A DNA stretch of 64,000 nucleotides, taken from NCBI GenBank assembly GCA_913057165.1, contig CAJXNS010000003.1, positions 1 to 64,000 of the forward strand. Direction: 5' to 3'. The notes under the pieces are model-generated. The model was given only the letters and a program-made list of their open reading frames with translations, had not been told where the DNA came from and ran no database searches. This DNA comes from an uncultured Trueperaceae bacterium. Lineage in GTDB: Bacteria; Deinococcota; Deinococci; Deinococcales; Trueperaceae. The first letter of the stretch is position 1. Each line of letters opens with the position of its first letter. Positions 60,570 through 64,000 of this stretch are shown piece after piece. Made by a program: the position numbers and the translations under genes.

Positions 60570-61516
60570 CGACCGTCAAGCCACCGCACGAACCGTTCCA
60601 AACCTTCCTCAAACGGCACCTGCGGGTGGTACCCCAAGGCGTTCCTGGCGTGGGTGAGGTCCGCCCACGTTTGCGGCACGTCGCCTGGCTGCGGGCCGTG
60701 CCGGTCGATCACCGCTTCGACACCCAGCGTGCGCTCCAAAGCTTCGATCATGTGCGTCAACGTGACGGTGCGATCGTTGCCGAGGTTGAACACGGCGTAC
60801 GGTTCCGCGTCGTAGTTCATGGCGGCAAGAATGCCGTCCACCGTGTCGGACACGAACGTGTAGTCACGACGGGTTGAACCGTCACCGAAGACAGGGATCG
60901 CCGTCCCGTCTCGCATGCGCTCGGCAAACTTTCGGATGGCCAAGTCCGGCCGCTGGCGCGGACCGTAGACCGTAAAAAACCGCAGGGCAACGAAACGGAT
61001 GGCGTACAGGTGGCTGTAAACGTGGCCGAGCAGTTCGCCTGAAACCTTGGTTGACGCGTACGGACTGACGGGCCGCAACACGGCATGGTCCTCCCGCCAA
61101 GGCACGTTCGGATCGGTCCCGTAGACGCTGCTTGAGGACGCAAACACGAATTGCGGTGTGCCCCACAAGCGCGCGAGCTCAAGCAGGTTTTGCGTGCCCA
61201 TGACGTTGACCTGCTGGTAGCCCACCGGGTCCTCAAGGCTGGGCCGGACGCCTGCGCGGGCGGCGAGGTGAACAATCACGTCGGGTGGGTGCGTGACCGC
61301 CTCTTGGACAGCATCCATGTCACGCAGGTCGGCGCGAATGATCTGCACCTGCGGCAGGTCAGCCCAAGCGGCCACGTTCGCTTCTTTCTCGCGAGGATCG
61401 TAAAACGGCTCGAAACTATCGAGCACCGTGATGTGCACGTCATCGTGACCGATGAGGCGGTCGACCAGGTGGCTACCAATAAAGCCCGCACCACCGGTCA
61501 CAAGCACGTTACGCAT
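60566..61516 (-). CDS. NAD-dependent sugar nucleotide epimerase (UDP-glucuronate 4-epimerase-like)
   Basis: 316 aa, extended short-chain dehydrogenase. NAD loop VTGGAGFIGSHLVDRL, VHLAARAGVRPSLEDP, Ser/Tyr/Lys in SSSSVYG and YASTKVSGE, and RFFTVYGPRQRPDLAI. ARAGVRPS with RPDLAI is typical of UDP-glucuronate/galacturonate epimerases, but UDP-glucose 4-epimerase is not excluded. GAGGA precedes the ATG by about 7 nt. Likely supplies a sugar for surface polysaccharide. Confidence 0.87.
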   Translation of the reverse strand: MRNVLVTGGAGFIGSHLVDRLIGHDDVHITVLDSFEPFYDPREKEANVAAWADLPQVQIIRADLRDMDAVQEAVTHPPDVIVHLAARAGVRPSLEDPVGYQQVNVMGTQNLLELARLWGTPQFVFASSSSVYGTDPNVPWREDHAVLRPVSPYASTKVSGELLGHVYSHLYAIRFVALRFFTVYGPRQRPDLAIRKFAERMRDGTAIPVFGDGSTRRDYTFVSDTVDGILAAMNYDAEPYAVFNLGNDRTVTLTHMIEALERTLGVEAVIDRHGPQPGDVPQTWADLTHARNALGYHPQVPFEEGLERFVRWLDGR

Positions 61517-61565
61517 GAAGGGTTCCTCGGTTCACGGCGCCAAGGCTACCGCACGCCCCGTGCGC

Positions 61566-62462
61566 CTATTGGGTTGGGATGGCCAAGTACCGCGGAATAT
61601 CCAACAGGCCGATGTTGGTCCGCACGCTGGTGAGCAACCCCACGACTTCGCCGACGGCGGGGCCAGGACCCGCAAAGCCGACAGCGACCACATCGGCACT
61701 GCGGGTCTGCGGCGCCGTCATGGCAAGCACGTTCACCTGTTCGCTGCGCGGTACCGCCTGCACGCGACCCGATCGGTCCGTGGCCAAAATGATCATTTCG
61801 GTGTCGACATTGCCCAGGTAGTAACGACGGACCGACGCTTCGTCACCGAGGAGGTAGTGCTGCGGCGACCAGGCGCACGTGCCGATCGTTGCAGCCACCG
61901 ATGCCGGATCGCCAGCCAGATCACGCAAGGTGTCCCGGAAGACCAGCAGCCGGGGGTGAGGCGACCAGTTCCAAATGGCCGCCGTGAACGACACCCGGTC
62001 TGGATTGTCTGACGCTGTTGCAATCAAGCCTAGCGGGCGGACTTCGCGCGCACCACGCGCGAGCGCTGCTTGAGCGTCACCGACGGCATCGTCGGGTGTT
62101 TCTGGCGCGTCAAACGACCGTGCGTTCAGGCCGTACGGGGTTTGTAGACGCCCGAGCAATGCCGTCCAAGCGTCCCCATCAAGACGGTCGGTGCGCCAAC
62201 CGTCGGGCAACAAGCCACGCTCATCAAGCCAGCGGGCGTTGCGGTCATCGAACTCACGTGCCGCGCGGCGCGCGGGCATGGCTGGTTCAAGCGCTTCGTA
62301 CGCTGCACGCGCCACGGCCGTTGCGACGCGGGGCAAGCTGTCGCCTTCAGCACGCGTCACCGCCGCTGCAAACTCTTGGCTGCACAACGGGCCCTGAGCC
62401 TGAACGCTCGCTGCGCCCAGCGCAATCACGCCCAACAGCCAAACGCGCAAGGTCCGCTTCAT
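61566..62462 (-). CDS. secreted hypothetical protein, 298 aa
   Basis: Signal peptide about 1-22 (LLGVIALGAASVQAQ). The mature part has no family that I recognise. N-terminal region contains CSQEFAAAVTRAEG, a helical part with ARRAAREFDDRNARWLDERG, a middle with NPDRVSFTAAIWNWSPHPRL and, near the end, two cysteine-bearing and strand-rich stretches. Two cysteines only, possibly a disulfide. ATG 62462 lies 6 nt behind TACAAT (62474-62469), a good leaderless promoter. Confidence 0.68.
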   Translation of the reverse strand: MKRTLRVWLLGVIALGAASVQAQGPLCSQEFAAAVTRAEGDSLPRVATAVARAAYEALEPAMPARRAAREFDDRNARWLDERGLLPDGWRTDRLDGDAWTALLGRLQTPYGLNARSFDAPETPDDAVGDAQAALARGAREVRPLGLIATASDNPDRVSFTAAIWNWSPHPRLLVFRDTLRDLAGDPASVAATIGTCAWSPQHYLLGDEASVRRYYLGNVDTEMIILATDRSGRVQAVPRSEQVNVLAMTAPQTRSADVVAVGFAGPGPAVGEVVGLLTSVRTNIGLLDIPRYLAIPTQ

Positions 62463-62489
62463 GACGCAATTGTAGCGGTTGCGTCTGGT

Positions 62490-63515
62490 CTACACCTGGA
62501 CGTGCACGCGGGCACCGTCACCCAGCAGGTGCACCCCATCGGAAAAGCGAATCACGCGCGACGCGAGGCCCATCGATACGGTGTGCGTTCGCGCACCGCG
62601 ACCAAAGAACTTCACGCCTCTGAGCAGGTCCCCGTCGGTAATGCCTGTCGCGGCGAACACCAGATGCGCGGCTGGGGCGAGTTGCTCGGTCGTGTAGGTG
62701 GCCTGCATGTCCACACCGGCCGCGTCGAGGCGGCTTTGCTCCGATTCGTTGCGCGCAAGAAAACGGCCTTGAATCTCGCCACCAAGGCACTTGAGTGCCG
62801 CCGCTGCGAGGACGCCTTCGGGCGCACCCCCCGTGCCCATCACGGCATGCACGTTGGTGCCCTTGAACGCCGCTGAAATCGCAGCAATCACGTCGCCGTC
62901 ACCAATGAGTTTGACGCGTGCGCCTGTGGCGCGTACTTCAGCGACCAAGTCGTCATGGCGCGGCCGGTCCAAAATAGCGACCGTCAGGTCGTTCACGTCG
63001 CGACCCAGGCTGCTCGCGACCGCCTGAAGGTTGTGCAACGCGGGAGCACCCAGTTCCACCTGGCCTGCGGCAGGGGGGCCCACGATCAGCTTGTCCATGT
63101 ACACGTCTGGGGCGTTCAGTAACCCGCCGCGTTCTGCGAGAGCAATGACGGCAACGGCGCCGTTGACAAGTTTGGCGGTAATGCCGGTGCCTTCTACCGG
63201 GTCGACCGCAATATCAACCTCGCGTCCGCCAGGTTCTCCCCTGCCGACGCGCTCGCCGTGGAACAGCATGGGTGCCTCGTCGCGTTCGCCTTCACCGATC
63301 ACGATGCGGCCGTCAATGTTGAGATCGTTCAGCACCGTCCGCATCGCTTCTGTTCCCGCTTGATCGACCAGGGGTTCATCGCCCATGCCGGCCACGCGGC
63401 TGGCCGCGATGGCGGCGTGCTCGGTCATTCGAATGGTGTCGGGAATGAGCGCCCGCTCAAAAGCGGTCGCTGCGGCGCGCGGGTGTCCTGGATCGCTCAT
63501 ACGGCAGGGTGGCAC
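62490..63515 (-). CDS. glpX: fructose-1,6-bisphosphatase class II
   Basis: Hydrolyses fructose 1,6-bisphosphate in gluconeogenesis. Class II (GlpX) motifs: [43 protein letters not shown] (split), [20 protein letters not shown]. 341 aa. The GTG at 63515 is 6 nt behind TAGCGT (63527-63522), supporting the longer form over an ATG at 63500, which lacks a Shine-Dalgarno. Upstream on the same strand lies hisIE. Confidence 0.94.
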   Translation of the reverse strand: MPPCRMSDPGHPRAAATAFERALIPDTIRMTEHAAIAASRVAGMGDEPLVDQAGTEAMRTVLNDLNIDGRIVIGEGERDEAPMLFHGERVGRGEPGGREVDIAVDPVEGTGITAKLVNGAVAVIALAERGGLLNAPDVYMDKLIVGPPAAGQVELGAPALHNLQAVASSLGRDVNDLTVAILDRPRHDDLVAEVRATGARVKLIGDGDVIAAISAAFKGTNVHAVMGTGGAPEGVLAAAALKCLGGEIQGRFLARNESEQSRLDAAGVDMQATYTTEQLAPAAHLVFAATGITDGDLLRGVKFFGRGARTHTVSMGLASRVIRFSDGVHLLGDGARVHVQV

Positions 63516-63579
63516 GTCCGCACGCTAGCGCGGTAGACCCCGCGACGTTGTACAGCGACACGTTCAACGCCGGGCGGGT

Positions 63580-64000
63580 TTAACCGCGGGCGCGATGCCG
63601 GGCGGCCAGCACCTCACCGGCGGCATCTAAATCAAGGCCCTGACGCTTGAGGAGTACGGCGAGGTGGAAGATCAGGTCGGCGGCCTCTTCAGCCAAGTCG
63701 CTGTTTTGATCCTGCAAGGCGGCGACGATCGTCTCGCCGGCCTCCTCCACCACCTTTTGGGCGACGTAGCCGGTCCCACGCTGGTGAAGTTCGGTGACGT
63801 ACGAACCTTCCGGCAGGGCCTCAAGGCGTTCTGCAACCACCCGCTGTAGCAGTTCAGGCCAGGCTTCGGGCGCCTGACCCGCAGATTCAGCCGTCAGGGG
63901 TCTGTGAAAGCAGGATCGCTCCCCGGTGTGGCACGCCGGACCGGTTTGGGTCACGCGGTAGACGAGTGCATCGCCGTCGCAGTCAAGCCAGACGTCGTGC
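63580..64000 (-). CDS. hisI: bifunctional phosphoribosyl-AMP cyclohydrolase / phosphoribosyl-ATP pyrophosphatase, 5' end outside window
   Basis: Histidine synthesis steps 2 and 3. The frame is open to the window edge: the first visible residues [20 protein letters not shown], then [13 protein letters not shown], are the zinc-site end of the HisI (cyclohydrolase) domain. After a short linker comes the HisE (pyrophosphatase) domain: [38 protein letters not shown] and [14 protein letters not shown], with the Glu/Asp cluster of the MazG-like fold. Only the last 140 codons are seen; the N-terminal part of HisI is missing. Confidence 0.93.
   Translation of the reverse strand, partial: HDVWLDCDGDALVYRVTQTGPACHTGERSCFHRPLTAESAGQAPEAWPELLQRVVAERLEALPEGSYVTELHQRGTGYVAQKVVEEAGETIVAALQDQNSDLAEEAADLIFHLAVLLKRQGLDLDAAGEVLAARHRARG

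Noticed and set aside
63541-63560. TTGTACA-like site between glpX and hisIE as another LitR operator
   Set aside because: Only a single unit and no 11-bp repeat around it.

Overview
The window looks like a compact, high-GC chromosomal segment of a Deinococcota bacterium, probably nearer Truepera than Thermus or Deinococcus. This is a judgement from gene content and protein style, not from a database search. Pointers are a Taq-type M32 carboxypeptidase, an OmpH/Skp protein, SPOR and PASTA envelope proteins without wall teichoic genes, a LitR/CarH-like MerR regulator beside a CRP/FNR gene, and a heterodimeric ABC exporter of the TmrAB type. Many genes start directly behind a TANNNT -10 box, as leaderless deinococcal genes do. 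No insertion sequence, prophage, CRISPR array or rRNA is visible. Almost everything is housekeeping, packed with 4-bp start/stop overlaps.

Layout. 1-4227 (minus): TPR protein, malic enzyme, GerMN protein and a truncated S41 protease. 4259-7549 (plus): ffh, then rpsP-khpA-rimM-trmD. 7546-9303: divergent Skp-like gene and an enlarged prepilin peptidase. 9389-12542: argF-argC-argJ. 12571-19998: lpdA, a hypothetical, leuS, mreC-maf, and bcp-rpiA-acpS. 20027-21830: CRP gene and LitR-like gene with a repeat operator. 21913-31619: rnhA, M20 peptidase, orphan response regulator, a stand-alone dsRNA-binding protein, cation/proton antiporter, a second CRP, DsbA-like protein, M32 peptidase, pheA and an S4 protein. 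31702-37202: carB and RNase R. 37403-42813: a six-gene envelope ABC cluster (FtsX-like permease, LolA-like protein, FtsX-like permease, ATPase, beta-barrel-like protein, small membrane protein). 42824-48547 (minus): long-chain prenyl synthase, Rex with an inserted linker, SPOR protein, TPR protein, rlmN and a hypothetical. 48691-57701: glgC, ftsH, a pseudokinase-like PASTA protein, the ABC pair and a terminator. 57733-64000: two envelope proteins, tRNA-Ala(CGC), uppS, a sugar epimerase, a secreted unknown, glpX and the 3' part of hisIE.

Working together: the ffh/rpsP block serves SRP targeting, ribosome assembly and tRNA modification. argFCJ and carB both feed arginine synthesis through ornithine and carbamoyl phosphate. 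The prenyl synthase, Rex, uppS, mreC, SPOR and PASTA genes belong to quinone/redox and cell-wall functions. The six-gene ABC cluster is the best candidate for a little-described system, probably lipid or lipoprotein movement to the outer membrane. The LitR-like operator is the clearest regulatory signal. No stretch longer than 300 bases lacks a gene.
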